The notes: generated by a model from the sequence alone, not told the origin. A DNA stretch of 23,145 nt from Bifidobacterium sp. UBA744 (GCA_002298605.1 DBKS01000053.1:1-23145); one strand, 5' to 3'; numbered from the stretch's first letter, positions 15,149 to 23,145 are shown. Numbers and translations: made by a program.

Positions 15149-15172
15149 TACAATGACCGCGGTTTCGGTCAT
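15149..15172 (+). promoter_or_regulatory. MFS promoter -10 box overlapped by a palindromic operator candidate
   Basis: TACAAT (15149-15154) is a good -10 box. ATGACCG (15153-15159), a six-base spacer and CGGTCAT (15166-15172) form a perfect 20-base inverted repeat beginning inside it and covering the likely transcription start. A repressor bound here would block initiation. TetR or MarR regulators of efflux genes often bind such sites, but no regulator gene is adjacent in this window. Confidence 0.55.
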
Positions 15173-15209
15173 GGGCCGTGCCCTGTGTCGTGAGGGGAAA
15201 GGGGCGAAG

Positions 15210-16481
15210 TTGACTGTGCGTCGTCGAGCTGAAGAACGGCGATCCAAGGAGCGGTGCTCTGAGAAGGTTCGATCCGGTCGCTTCTTCACATTGCCGGTGA
15301 TTACGCTGATCGCGCTGAATTTCATGCTGGGCATGAGCGAATTCGTGGTGGTGGGCATCCTGCCGGACATCGCGCATGGGCTTGGCGTTTCGGAGGTCAC
15401 TGTCGGCAATCTGGTGGCGTTGTTCGCTGTTCTGTATGCGCCGTGCACGCCGTTGGGGTCGGCGCTTTCCGCCCGGTTCCCTCGATTCACCGCGCATGTC
15501 GCGCTGGCGGTTGTGTTCCTGGTCGGCAACGTGCTGTGTGCCGTCGCGCCGAATTACCAGGTGCTGGTGGCGGCCCGGCTGATGATTGCGGCGGTGTCCG
15601 GAACGATCGTCTCGATTTCGATGACGTATGCGAATGACGTGACGTCATCCGCCAATCGCACGAAATTCATCGCATGGGTGTTTTCCGGTTTCTCCATCGC
15701 CTCGGTGGTGGGCGTGCCGGTCGGCACCGCGGTGGCGAACGCTTTCGGCTGGCGATGGGCGTTCTGGCTGGTGAATGCGTTGACGGTGGCGGTGCTGGCG
15801 ATGATGCTGGTGTCGGTGCCTCGTCGCGACCCGCAACGGATCAAGATCGGGTTCCTCCGCCAGTTCCGCCTCTTCGCCGATCGCCGTATTCAGCTTGGCA
15901 TGTGCGCCGTTGTGTGTGGAGCCGCAGCCACCTACGTGTTCTACACGTACCTGACGCCGATTATGCGCGACGAGCTTGGCTTTTCCGAAAGCCTGGTGAG
16001 CGCAGGTCTGATGGTGTACGGGCTTGCCTGCCTGTGGGGCAATCTGACGAGCGCCAAGTTTGCCGATCGCGGTACCGGCGTGGAGCCGTTGTCGGCGATC
16101 CGCCCGATCTATCTGATCCAGGCGCTGGCGCTTTGCGCGTTGGCGTTCGCGGGCGCGCTGCCGGCCGTGTATGGCGCCGTGGTGCTCATTGTTTTGGGAT
16201 GCCTCATGTATCTGCAGAATTCGCCGTCGCAGATCCTCTATATGGATGTGGCGGGGCGGTCGCATCCCGGCTGTGTGAACCTTGCGTCGTCGTTGAACCC
16301 CATGTCGTTCAATATCGGCATTGCGGTGGGTTCCGCAGTCGGTGGTATCGTCAATGACGCTCTTGGTCTGGTGTGGCTTGGACCGGTGGGGGCGATCTTC
16401 TCACTGCTCGCCGCCCTTGTCGTCACCGCTTTGAGGAAACCCATGACAACGGATGCAAGGCGGGAGGCCGATGACGAATAA
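15210..16481 (+). CDS. MFS transporter, DHA1/AraJ-like efflux family
   Basis: This 423-residue polytopic protein has about twelve membrane helices after a basic cytoplasmic start (RRRAEERRSKERCSEKVR). Family features of the DHA1 drug or sugar efflux group include FMLGMSEFVVVGILPDIAHGLGVS in helix 1, the inter-helix turn of the first half (SALSARFPRF), and the motif-C-like helix-5 stretch FSIASVVGVPVGTAVANAFGWRWAFW. The likely role is proton-driven export; the substrate is unknown. TTG 15210 is chosen because GAGGGGAAAGGGG (15192-15204) precedes it at five bases. ATGs at 15153 and 15171 lie on or just after the promoter -10 and operator. It probably forms a two-gene operon with the next gene, overlapping it by 11 bases. 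Confidence 0.87.
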   Translation: MTVRRRAEERRSKERCSEKVRSGRFFTLPVITLIALNFMLGMSEFVVVGILPDIAHGLGVSEVTVGNLVALFAVLYAPCTPLGSALSARFPRFTAHVALAVVFLVGNVLCAVAPNYQVLVAARLMIAAVSGTIVSISMTYANDVTSSANRTKFIAWVFSGFSIASVVGVPVGTAVANAFGWRWAFWLVNALTVAVLAMMLVSVPRRDPQRIKIGFLRQFRLFADRRIQLGMCAVVCGAAATYVFYTYLTPIMRDELGFSESLVSAGLMVYGLACLWGNLTSAKFADRGTGVEPLSAIRPIYLIQALALCALAFAGALPAVYGAVVLIVLGCLMYLQNSPSQILYMDVAGRSHPGCVNLASSLNPMSFNIGIAVGSAVGGIVNDALGLVWLGPVGAIFSLLAALVVTALRKPMTTDARREADDE

Positions 16482-17289
16482 GCAGGACGAGACACTTGGC
16501 GAGACGCTGGACGATGGCACCAACGACGAGGTGGTGTTCGGCCCGTACGCTTTTTCCGTGGATTACCGGGGGTATTCACGCTGGTATGCTTCGCGTGGCA
16601 GAAAGGAACTGAAGAAGGGATTCGCCATTCTCGCCGGATTCTCCACCGTGTTCATGCTGGCGGGAGCGGTGTGCCTGATATTGCTGCTGCTGGGGGTGAT
16701 CGGCGCTTCGGAACGCGTTGCCGTATGGCTGCTGTTCGGATTCTGTCTGGTGCAATGGCTGCTGGCTCTGGTTGGCCTTGCGCACCCTCGTATGGTGCTT
16801 GCCTCACAGCGTTCCATGACCAAACGCTGGTTCGCCGCCCGTGGCGTGAACGTCGAGGCCATGGAGCTGGCGCAGCCCGACATTCGGCAGTGGAGCGTAT
16901 TCGTGCGCTCGCTCGTCACCCCGATGGGCGTCGAAGAGCATCTGGCTGACGATTTCATGGTTCGCTTGCCGTTCGCCGTGCTGAACGCCGAGCCGGAGGT
17001 CATCGACGACGCGTTGTGCTACCGTGTCGCCTCCGACAAGGAAGCCGTTACACTGTGGACGCTGCTCGATAAGCAGATTCATTTTCCGCAAGGTCTGGTC
17101 AACGATACCGTGGTCATTCCGTTCAGCGCGTTCCGTGACGGTCAGGACGACATTGAATCATTCAGGCGAGATATGGCCTCGCGCATTCGAAGGCAGCGCG
17201 ACGCCGTGATCGAGGAATCGGCGGCATCGGTGACGGGAACGCGTCACGGCACGCCGCTCACCGACGAGATCGTCGAGTGGGCGGCCTAA
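16471..17289 (+). CDS. Two-helix membrane protein, YcxB-like architecture
   Basis: This 272-residue protein is not firmly recognised. A hydrophilic N terminus (to about 50) is followed by two hydrophobic helices near 51-75 and 81-104, then a long soluble domain ending in VVIPFSAFRDGQDDIESFRRDM. Two helices plus a C-terminal strand block reading 'IP..AF....D...FR' is the arrangement of YcxB-like proteins, a group without a settled function. Both ends would face the cytoplasm. The ATG at 16471 follows GGGAGG (16462-16467) at only three bases and lies within the end of the MFS gene, so translation is likely coupled. An assisting role for the transporter is inferred from the overlap only. Confidence 0.75.
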   Translation: MTNKQDETLGETLDDGTNDEVVFGPYAFSVDYRGYSRWYASRGRKELKKGFAILAGFSTVFMLAGAVCLILLLLGVIGASERVAVWLLFGFCLVQWLLALVGLAHPRMVLASQRSMTKRWFAARGVNVEAMELAQPDIRQWSVFVRSLVTPMGVEEHLADDFMVRLPFAVLNAEPEVIDDALCYRVASDKEAVTLWTLLDKQIHFPQGLVNDTVVIPFSAFRDGQDDIESFRRDMASRIRRQRDAVIEESAASVTGTRHGTPLTDEIVEWAA

Positions 17290-17300
17290 TCGGATTTCCG

Positions 17301-17342
17301 CCGTCCGAGTCGCCATCCGACTGGGGAGGTCGTCTCGGACGG
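17301..17342. terminator. Long inverted repeat between convergent genes
   Basis: CCGTCCGAG (17301-17309) and CTCGGACGG (17334-17342) are perfect nine-base complements with a 24-base loop. An inner AGTCG/CGACT pairing (17308-17312 with 17318-17322) competes with it. The site lies between a plus-strand stop at 17289 and a minus-strand stop at 17384, which suits a bidirectional terminator, though no T tract is present on either side. Confidence 0.5.
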
Positions 17343-17383
17343 ATCGCGGTCTCGCTCACTGAGAAACAGCCGCCTCGCGAATG

Positions 17384-18286
17384 TCAGTCACGGGGATTGC
17401 CGAACCATCCGGCGTAGATGATGGTGAAATTGCGGTTGCCATAACTGGAGCAGCTGTCTCCGGTCCCTGATCCCGCCGCCAGCGCCGCGGCATTGGGCTG
17501 GTATGGCGTGTAGATGTAGAGCAGCGTGGTCGCGTCGTTCTCGATGAAGACGTTGCCGGTGCCGCAGGCCGCGTTGGGATGGTATCGGATGGCGTTCACT
17601 TCGCCGGTGCGGATCTGATACTGCTTGGGATGTGCCAGATAGTATTTGAACCGTCGAGCCGCTCCGACCACCTGGTTGACGAAGCCGGCGTAGGCGGGGT
17701 CGCAGCTGGCGTCGTCCGGACAGCTCAAACCGGTCGCGGCCTTGTAGTTCCAATCGCTTGGCGGCGCCGCGGTAACCAGATGCTGTTCTTTTTGTATCAG
17801 CGTGAGCAGGACTTTTTGGCTGATGCCACAGGATTGCGACGCCTGATCGATGATCTGTGCGGCGGTGAGCGCGGTGCCGCCCGCGAATGCCGAGCACAGG
17901 TCGTCGGCGTCGCGCGGATCCGCGTCAAAGGTTTTGGACTTCAGGCATTGGTCCCCGGTGCAGGCCGACCCCTTGTCGTTGAGAAACGTCTGGATCTCGT
18001 CGGCGCTCATCGCATGCGGGTCGAAGAACTGCCTGTCGGAGATGATGTTGCCGGGGTTGAAATCATAGGTAAGCGTCCACTCCTGTTGATGCTCGCGGGT
18101 GGCGGCCACCAGGCGCTGGTACTGCACTACCCGCACCATGCCGAGCGTCAGTGCGACGACCACAATCGCCGCGACGACGGCCGAGCCCACGATGGCCGTG
18201 CGACGGGCCAATCCGGCGCGTTTCCAGGCGCGCTTCCATCGGGTGACGCATGAGGTGCGTTTGCGGCGTGCTGCTGATCTGGTCAT
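17384..18286 (-). CDS. Membrane-anchored, cysteine-rich lysozyme-like protein
   Basis: This 300-residue protein has an Arg/Lys-rich cytoplasmic start and one membrane helix at about 31-55 (TAIVGSAVVAAIVVVALTLGM). An extracytoplasmic domain follows with at least eight cysteines (ACTGDQC, DLC, QSCG, LSC, SCD, AACG, DSC), probably forming disulfides. The order FNPGNIISDRQFFDPHAMSADEIQTFL, then GISQKVLLTLIQKEQHLVT, then RRFKYYLAHP and FTIIYAGWFGNP recalls a family of secreted actinobacterial proteins sometimes annotated as hemagglutinin. The helix carrying KEQ resembles the catalytic-Glu helix of lysozyme-like transglycosylases. Cell-wall cleavage is therefore a reasonable guess, not established. 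The ATG at 18286 is preferred because TACAAT sits eight bases upstream. Confidence 0.75.
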   Translation of the reverse strand: MTRSAARRKRTSCVTRWKRAWKRAGLARRTAIVGSAVVAAIVVVALTLGMVRVVQYQRLVAATREHQQEWTLTYDFNPGNIISDRQFFDPHAMSADEIQTFLNDKGSACTGDQCLKSKTFDADPRDADDLCSAFAGGTALTAAQIIDQASQSCGISQKVLLTLIQKEQHLVTAAPPSDWNYKAATGLSCPDDASCDPAYAGFVNQVVGAARRFKYYLAHPKQYQIRTGEVNAIRYHPNAACGTGNVFIENDATTLLYIYTPYQPNAAALAAGSGTGDSCSSYGNRNFTIIYAGWFGNPRD

Positions 18287-18300
18287 TGCCACGTATTGTA
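18287..18300 (-). promoter_or_regulatory. -10 box just before the lysozyme-like gene (leaderless type)
   Basis: On the minus strand TACAAT (18300-18295) ends eight bases before ATG 18286. No Shine-Dalgarno site is present and no good -35 is visible. The upstream octamer CGTTCCTG (plus strand) is repeated at 18302-18309 and 18328-18335. Confidence 0.5.
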
Positions 18301-18347
18301 TCGTTCCTGTCTGAATCGCGGTGAGAACGTTCCTGGAGGGAAGGGCG

Positions 18348-21300
18348 TCACGCCACGGCCTTTTTCAGCCGTTGGAGGCTGACCGGTTTCGGCGTGCCCA
18401 GCTCCTGGGCCCACAAGGACACGTAGAACTCCTCCAACATCCACCGTGCCTCGGTGGCCTGCCGCATCAGCTCCTCATGGCGTGGGCCGGCCGGTTCCGC
18501 CTTGGCCCGGGACATTGCGGCGTCGGCCACCCGCCGCGCCTCATCCGCCTGCCACGCCCAGCGGACGTCGCGGTTCTTGTCGGTTTTGGCCTTGGCGAGC
18601 CGGCTCAGATCCGCGTGGAGGTACCGTTCGATATGACGGAGCGCATACGGCGGCGCCTTGCCGATGAACCCGGGAAACACCAATGTGGCGATATGTTCGC
18701 GAATCGACTGCAAAACCGACAGCATCGGCAGATCGGCCTTGCCTGATACGGCCTTATCCACTTCGGCATGGCGTTTGAGAATGGCGATCACATCCCTGGC
18801 CACGGCGTATACCGTGTCCTCGTACACCTGCTGCACGTCGAGCACGGCATTGGCCAGCGCCTCGTCGTCGGGAAGCTTGTCGACTTCGGGCAGGAGCCGT
18901 TTGACCGCCGCCAGCTGCAAGTCCTCCACCAGCGCCCTGGTGGACTGGTACGGTGCCGAGGCGAGCATCAATGCCTCCGTGCCGAGCCAACGGGACGAAA
19001 CACGTTCCGAAGGCAGCCTGAGTGCATCCAGTGCGCCCCGCCACAGCATGGCGGCGCGGGACTCGGTGGTGGCGCCCGCCTTGTGCAGCAGATTCGCCTT
19101 CTCCACGAGCTTGCCCTGCTGGCCTGCGGCGCTGGCCTTGCGCTCGACCATACGTTGCGCGGCCGCCTCGGCTTGCGCGGCGAACCGGCGTTGCAGAGCG
19201 GCCAGATCCTTGCCGGTGCCAAGTGTCTTGACCGGTCCGCGACCGCCGTTGCGACGTTTGCCGTGGGCGTGCGCGGGGCGTGGTGCTGACTGCTCGATGG
19301 CGAAGGTGACTTTGAGATACGCGCTGAGCTTGTCCCACAGTTCCCCGTTAAGCACTTCGGGATGGATTTGCGCGCCAACTGTGGCGATGGCGGCCTGGGT
19401 GAATACATGGGCGAGGTCCGGCCATCGGGCCGGGGAACCGTCGGCTGGTGCCGGGGGCAGATTCGGATGCCGCGTCTCGCCGGAGCCCGGCAGATCGGGG
19501 TATCGTTCGTCGATCCATGCGCGAATGGTGCGGGCGGTGTCGGGGGCGGGCACGAACTGCACGCGAAGGGCCTTGGGCAGCGCCTTGATCATGCCGAGTA
19601 TCAGCTCATCCAACAGGCCGGGCACGTTCCAGGTGAATTGTTCCGGCGTGAGTCGGGACAATACGGTCACCGGAACATGCACGGTCACGCCGTCCAGCGG
19701 ATCATGCGGGTCGTACACATAGCTCAGTCGCAGATCGACAGGCGTGCCATCGGTGCCGAGCGTATGCCAGTGATCGGGGTAGTCGTCCAAGCTGACGGTA
19801 TCCGCGTCGGCCAGACGCTCCACCTTGCTCGGGTCGAAATCCAACAGATCGGGGTGGGCGTCATGCTCGCCCTTCCACCATTTGGCCAGATCGGCCACAC
19901 TGGTCACCTGCGGGGGGATCGCGGCGTTGTAGAAGTCGAACAGGTCCTCGTCGCTCACCGTTTCGGCCACTTGGCGGGTGCGGTTGGCGTCGTCGGCGGC
20001 GTCTTCGAGAATGTCGCGATTCCCTGCCACAAAATCGTCGTAGCTGAAGCGCTGCCGAATGTCACCTTCCACCAAGCCCTGACGCAGCAGAAAATCACGC
20101 GCCTCAACGGGATTGATGCGTCCCCATTGCACCGTGCGGTCCTGCACGATCGGCAGACCGTACAACAGCACTTTGGCGCTCGCGACGGCGGATCCCCGGG
20201 ATCCCGACCAGTGGGGTTCGGCATAGGTCACGCGCGTCAGCGACCCGGCAAGCGGTTCGGCCCATGCCGGGTCGATGGCGGCGGAATACCGGGCCCAGAG
20301 GCGGCTGGTTTCCACAAGTTCGGTGCTCATCACCCACGGGGGAGTGGTTTTGGCGACAGCCGAAGCCGGGAACAGGGCGAAATGCGTGCCGCGCGCGCCA
20401 AGGTACTCGTTCCTGGACTGCTTCTGGGCGCGCTTCATGGCTCGGACGCGTGCCGCGCCGGACAAGCCCGCGAAATCCGAGGCCTTGGGTTCGCGAATCA
20501 CCTGCATGCCCATATTCGACAGCAGTCCGGCTAGCATGGCGGTGTGAATACCGCGATCATCCCACGAGCAGCACATGCTGTGGGCGGCCTGCTGGTTGAT
20601 CGGCAGCTGGCGCACGGTGAGATCGGGGCGTGATATGGGCTGCGGAGAACCGACCTTGAATTTGAGCTCGCGGCACATCTCGGTGAGCTGATTGACCAGA
20701 TCCCTCCACTGGCGGATGCGCAGCCAGCTGAAGTATTCGGTTTTGCAGATGCGGCGCAGCGCCGAGTTGCTCGGCTCGCCGTCGGCTTGGAAGATGCGGT
20801 CCCAGATGTTAAGCGCGGTGAGGAAATCGGAGGACGCGTCCGCGTATCGGTTGTGGATGCGGTCGGCTTCCTCGCGGTTCTCGTCGGGTCGTTCGCGCGG
20901 ATCCTGCAGGCTGAGGAACGCGACGACCACCAGCACTGCGGCAAGGGTGTCGGGCGTGGATTTGGCGGCTTCGATCACCATGCGCCCGAGACGCACGTCG
21001 ATGGGGATGCGGGACAACTGGCGGCCGATATGCGTCAGCGTGACTTCCCCGTGCCTGCGTCCGATGGCCTTGAGTTCCGTCAACTCATTGAAGCCGTCGG
21101 ACACGGCTTTCATATCCGGTGGGTCGATGAAGCCGAAATGCGTCACGTCTTCCGCGGTGCGCGCCACGCCCACCGACAGCATATGCAGCACCACCGCGCC
21201 CAACGAGGTGCGCAGGATTTCCGGCTCGGTGAAGCGGGGGCGGGTCTCGTAGTCCTCGCGACTGTACAGGCGGATCGCGATACCGTCGGCGATACGGCCG

Positions 21301-22499
21301 CATCGGCCGCTGCGCTGGTCGGCGCTGGCCTGGCTGATCGGCTCGATCGGCAGACGCTGCACCTTCGCGGTTTTCGAGTATCGGGAGATGCGGGCGGTTC
21401 CCGGGTCGACCACATACCGGATGCCGGGTACCGTCAACGATGTCTCGGCCACATTGGTGGCGATCACGATGCGCTGGTGGGAGTGAGGCTCGAAGACGCG
21501 ATGCTGCTCCTTGTTCGACAGCCGCGCGAACAGCGGCATGATCTCAATGGCGTCCGGCCGGCGCATGTCGGCGGCCCTCGGACCATAGTGGTGGCGCAAC
21601 GCGTTTTCGAAGTCATGGATATCGCGTTCACCGGAGGCGAAGACCAGGATGTCGCGGGCGCCGCGTTCATGCGAGGAATGAATGACCAATTCGGCGCAGG
21701 CGCGTGCCACGGCCGTGGCCATATCGGTGATCCCGCCGTCGTCGGAGTCCCGATGTCCGCCGCCTCGGGCGGACCGTGCGCCATGCGATTCGCCGTCGCC
21801 TGCAACGGCGGTGGACAGCTCCTCATAATCGGCGTCGCCGGGGCGGGCTCCGGTTGCGAATCCCGGCACCTCCCGCATGAGCGCCGGCGCGGTTCCCAAA
21901 GGCTCGTACAGTACCTGCACGGGGTAGGTGCGACCGGAAACCTCGATCACCGGTACCTTCGCCTTCAGAGCGTGTTCGAAATGCTCCTTGAATTTCACCG
22001 AATCGATGGTGGCGGAGGTGATGATGAGCTTGAGATCCCGGCGCCTGGGCAGCAGGGCGGTGAAATAGCCGAGCAGAAAGTCGATGTTGAGGCTGCGCTC
22101 ATGGGCCTCGTCGATCACGATGGTGTCGTACTGGCTGAGATTGGGGTCGCGCTGGATCTGTGCGAGCAGAATGCCGTCGGTGACCACACGAAGGCGGGTT
22201 TTCGGCGAGCTTTCGTCCGTAAAACGAACTTGGAAGCCCACCTCGTCCCCGAGACGAACGCCCAGTTCGGTGGCTATGCGCTCGGCGACGGTTCGCGCGG
22301 CGAGCCGCCGCGGCTGGGTGTGCACTATTTGCCGGCCGTGGCTGCCGCGGCCCATTTCAAGTAGGATCTTGGGGATTTGCGTGGTTTTTCCCGAGCCCGT
22401 CTGGCCGGAGACGATAACGACCTGCGAGGTGCGTACGGCCTGCGAAATGTCGTTACGAGCGGCCGAAACCGGCAGCTCCGCGGGGTATTCGAAGTTCAT
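18348..22499 (-). CDS. hrpA: DEAH-box ATP-dependent RNA helicase HrpA
   Basis: This 1383-residue cytoplasmic helicase has the HrpA layout. Motif I is GQTGSGKT (Lys38), followed by TQPRRLAART, motif II DEAH (130-133), SATID, a FASGERDIHDFENAL block, ATNVAETSLTVPGIRYVVDPG and motif VI QRSGRCGR. A winged-helix/ratchet (HA2) region and an OB-fold region follow. A long C-terminal domain of the DUF3418 type makes up the rest. Bacterial HrpA acts on RNA; in E. coli it has been tied to mRNA processing and to rescue of stalled ribosomes. An insert rich in Gly, Asp and Arg at about 210-240 (GDADYEE...GGHRDSDDGG) interrupts the helicase core. ATG 22499 has GGAGAAAAGG before it. It follows the methyltransferase gene by 33 bases. 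Confidence 0.95.
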   Translation of the reverse strand: MNFEYPAELPVSAARNDISQAVRTSQVVIVSGQTGSGKTTQIPKILLEMGRGSHGRQIVHTQPRRLAARTVAERIATELGVRLGDEVGFQVRFTDESSPKTRLRVVTDGILLAQIQRDPNLSQYDTIVIDEAHERSLNIDFLLGYFTALLPRRRDLKLIITSATIDSVKFKEHFEHALKAKVPVIEVSGRTYPVQVLYEPLGTAPALMREVPGFATGARPGDADYEELSTAVAGDGESHGARSARGGGHRDSDDGGITDMATAVARACAELVIHSSHERGARDILVFASGERDIHDFENALRHHYGPRAADMRRPDAIEIMPLFARLSNKEQHRVFEPHSHQRIVIATNVAETSLTVPGIRYVVDPGTARISRYSKTAKVQRLPIEPISQASADQRSGRCGRIADGIAIRLYSREDYETRPRFTEPEILRTSLGAVVLHMLSVGVARTAEDVTHFGFIDPPDMKAVSDGFNELTELKAIGRRHGEVTLTHIGRQLSRIPIDVRLGRMVIEAAKSTPDTLAAVLVVVAFLSLQDPRERPDENREEADRIHNRYADASSDFLTALNIWDRIFQADGEPSNSALRRICKTEYFSWLRIRQWRDLVNQLTEMCRELKFKVGSPQPISRPDLTVRQLPINQQAAHSMCCSWDDRGIHTAMLAGLLSNMGMQVIREPKASDFAGLSGAARVRAMKRAQKQSRNEYLGARGTHFALFPASAVAKTTPPWVMSTELVETSRLWARYSAAIDPAWAEPLAGSLTRVTYAEPHWSGSRGSAVASAKVLLYGLPIVQDRTVQWGRINPVEARDFLLRQGLVEGDIRQRFSYDDFVAGNRDILEDAADDANRTRQVAETVSDEDLFDFYNAAIPPQVTSVADLAKWWKGEHDAHPDLLDFDPSKVERLADADTVSLDDYPDHWHTLGTDGTPVDLRLSYVYDPHDPLDGVTVHVPVTVLSRLTPEQFTWNVPGLLDELILGMIKALPKALRVQFVPAPDTARTIRAWIDERYPDLPGSGETRHPNLPPAPADGSPARWPDLAHVFTQAAIATVGAQIHPEVLNGELWDKLSAYLKVTFAIEQSAPRPAHAHGKRRNGGRGPVKTLGTGKDLAALQRRFAAQAEAAAQRMVERKASAAGQQGKLVEKANLLHKAGATTESRAAMLWRGALDALRLPSERVSSRWLGTEALMLASAPYQSTRALVEDLQLAAVKRLLPEVDKLPDDEALANAVLDVQQVYEDTVYAVARDVIAILKRHAEVDKAVSGKADLPMLSVLQSIREHIATLVFPGFIGKAPPYALRHIERYLHADLSRLAKAKTDKNRDVRWAWQADEARRVADAAMSRAKAEPAGPRHEELMRQATEARWMLEEFYVSLWAQELGTPKPVSLQRLKKAVA

Positions 22500-22512
22500 T
22501 GCCTTTTCTCCT

Positions 22513-22533
22513 GCCCCCGTTTCCCTTGGGGGC
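22513..22533 (-). repeat. Hairpin between methyltransferase stop and hrpA ribosome binding site
   Basis: GCCCCC (22513-22518) and GGGGGC (22528-22533) pair perfectly across a nine-base loop. On the minus-strand transcript the stem takes in the methyltransferase stop codon and ends just before the hrpA GGAGAAAAGG. It could shield or separate the two messages; no T tract follows, so it is not a plain terminator. Confidence 0.45.
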
Positions 22534-23145
22534 TAACGCTGCTGTCGCAAAACCTCAATGATACGGTAGCCCTTGGAGCTTGCGTATTTGCCGACTGTGA
22601 ATTCGTCGCCCAACGCTTCGGCGAGCCAGGGGATCAGTGAGTCGGCGCCGAGGTTCTTTTGCACCACCAGATAGGCGGCCCCCGTCGGATTGAGCCGGGG
22701 CAGCCAAGTCATCAGCAGGGTGTGAAGCACCGCCTTGCCCACTCGAATCGGCGGATTCGACCAGATCAGATCGAATGTCGCGTCGTCGTCCAATGGTTCG
22801 GTGATGTCGGAGATCTGGTCCGGAAGCGGCTTGCCGGATTCATCCACCTGGGTGGCGTGCACGTTGGCGCAGCCGTTCGCCGCGGCATTGCCTACGGTGA
22901 GTTCGAGTGCGCGTTCGTTCACGTCGATGGCGTGGACCCGGGCGTTGGGGGAGGCCTGGGCGAGTGCCAGGGTGATGGGGCCCCATCCACATCCGATGTC
23001 GAGGAACCTGCCGATCGCGGGCGGTTCCGGCGCGCCCCTGAGCAGCACGGACGTGCCGAGGTCCACTCGGTTGGCGGAGAATACGCCGTTGGACACCTGC
23101 ACGCGCTGTTCGCGGCCGCGGATCGTCACCGTCATGGTGCGGCGC
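22533..23145 (-). CDS. RsmC-like class I SAM-dependent methyltransferase (5' end missing)
   Basis: About 204 residues are visible. The SAM-binding motif I is FLDIGCGWGP, the acidic end of strand 2 is HAIDVNERAL, and motif IV is WSNPPIRVGK, whose NPP signature marks amino-methylation of a base. The order GVFSANRVDLGTSVLL then LDIGCG is that of single-domain relatives of the 16S rRNA G1207 methyltransferase RsmC. An ATG at 23135 exists, but the frame stays open to the window edge and reads RRTMTVTIRG. Relatives have a similar 'RRTITV' segment inside the protein, so the true start probably lies outside. The substrate may be 16S rRNA, by family only. The gene likely shares a transcript with hrpA. 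Confidence 0.85.
   Translation of the reverse strand, partial: RRTMTVTIRGREQRVQVSNGVFSANRVDLGTSVLLRGAPEPPAIGRFLDIGCGWGPITLALAQASPNARVHAIDVNERALELTVGNAAANGCANVHATQVDESGKPLPDQISDITEPLDDDATFDLIWSNPPIRVGKAVLHTLLMTWLPRLNPTGAAYLVVQKNLGADSLIPWLAEALGDEFTVGKYASSKGYRIIEVLRQQR

Noticed and set aside
14959..15153. 65-residue N-terminal extension of the DUF5067-type protein
   Set aside because: The ATG at 14958 has a good ribosome binding site and the extension covers the candidate promoter and repeats.
20787..22364. Open frame of 525 codons on the plus strand opposite hrpA
   Set aside because: Antisense to conserved helicase motifs; the translation shows no domain and is explained by the codon bias of hrpA.
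1..23145. CRISPR array, insertion sequence, prophage or defence system
   Set aside because: No regularly spaced repeats, transposase, integrase, terminal repeats or known defence-protein motifs were seen; the genes are mostly metabolic or RNA-related.

Overview
The window reads as chromosomal DNA of a high-GC Gram-positive actinobacterium, most likely a Bifidobacterium. The reasons are the GC-rich codon use, a PriA/HisA protein of actinobacterial type, a glutamine synthetase closest to actinobacterial GlnA2, the compact his gene order, and several -10-like boxes placed directly before start codons as in leaderless actinobacterial genes. The genus is inferred from protein features recalled from the families; no search was run.

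Layout. 1-167: last part of an amino-acid ABC transporter permease. 360-1631: a sugar-porter-like MFS transporter. 1737-3422: DEAD-box RNA helicase with a basic tail. 3523-3918: DUF4186 protein, preceded by a low-complexity stretch with a run of ten C. 4058-4939: aldo/keto reductase, preceded by a possible 29-residue leader ORF. 5052-10396: histidine cluster hisD-hisC-hisB-unknown-hisH-hisA/priA, tightly packed with overlapping stops and starts. 10396-11901: DUF2252 kinase-like protein coupled to priA. 11962-13308: glutamine synthetase of the GSI-alpha/GlnA2 kind. 13363-14958 (minus): membrane protein with an EF-hand-like loop and DUF5067-type domains. 15210-17289: DHA1-type MFS transporter followed by an overlapping two-helix membrane protein. 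On the minus strand, 18286-17384 is a membrane-anchored, cysteine-rich lysozyme-like protein. 22499-18348 is the DEAH helicase HrpA. 23145-22533 is an RsmC-like methyltransferase whose start lies beyond the window.

How it fits together. HisD, HisC and HisB catalyse late steps of histidine synthesis, HisA/PriA the ProFAR isomerisation, and HisH supplies ammonia from glutamine to HisF. HisF, HisG, HisI and HisE are not in this window. Glutamine synthetase just downstream makes the glutamine that HisH consumes, so the stretch joins histidine and nitrogen metabolism. Two uncharacterised proteins, the acidic 216-residue protein between hisB and hisH and the DUF2252 protein between priA and glnA, sit inside this block.

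Most of the window is ordinary housekeeping sequence. No rRNA, tRNA, CRISPR array, insertion sequence, phage gene or origin was recognised, and no gap between genes exceeds 300 bases. The points most worth a second look are the repeated leaderless-type starts, the C10 tract before the DUF4186 gene, the 20-bp palindrome on the promoter of the second MFS gene, and the two unknown proteins within the his-gln block.
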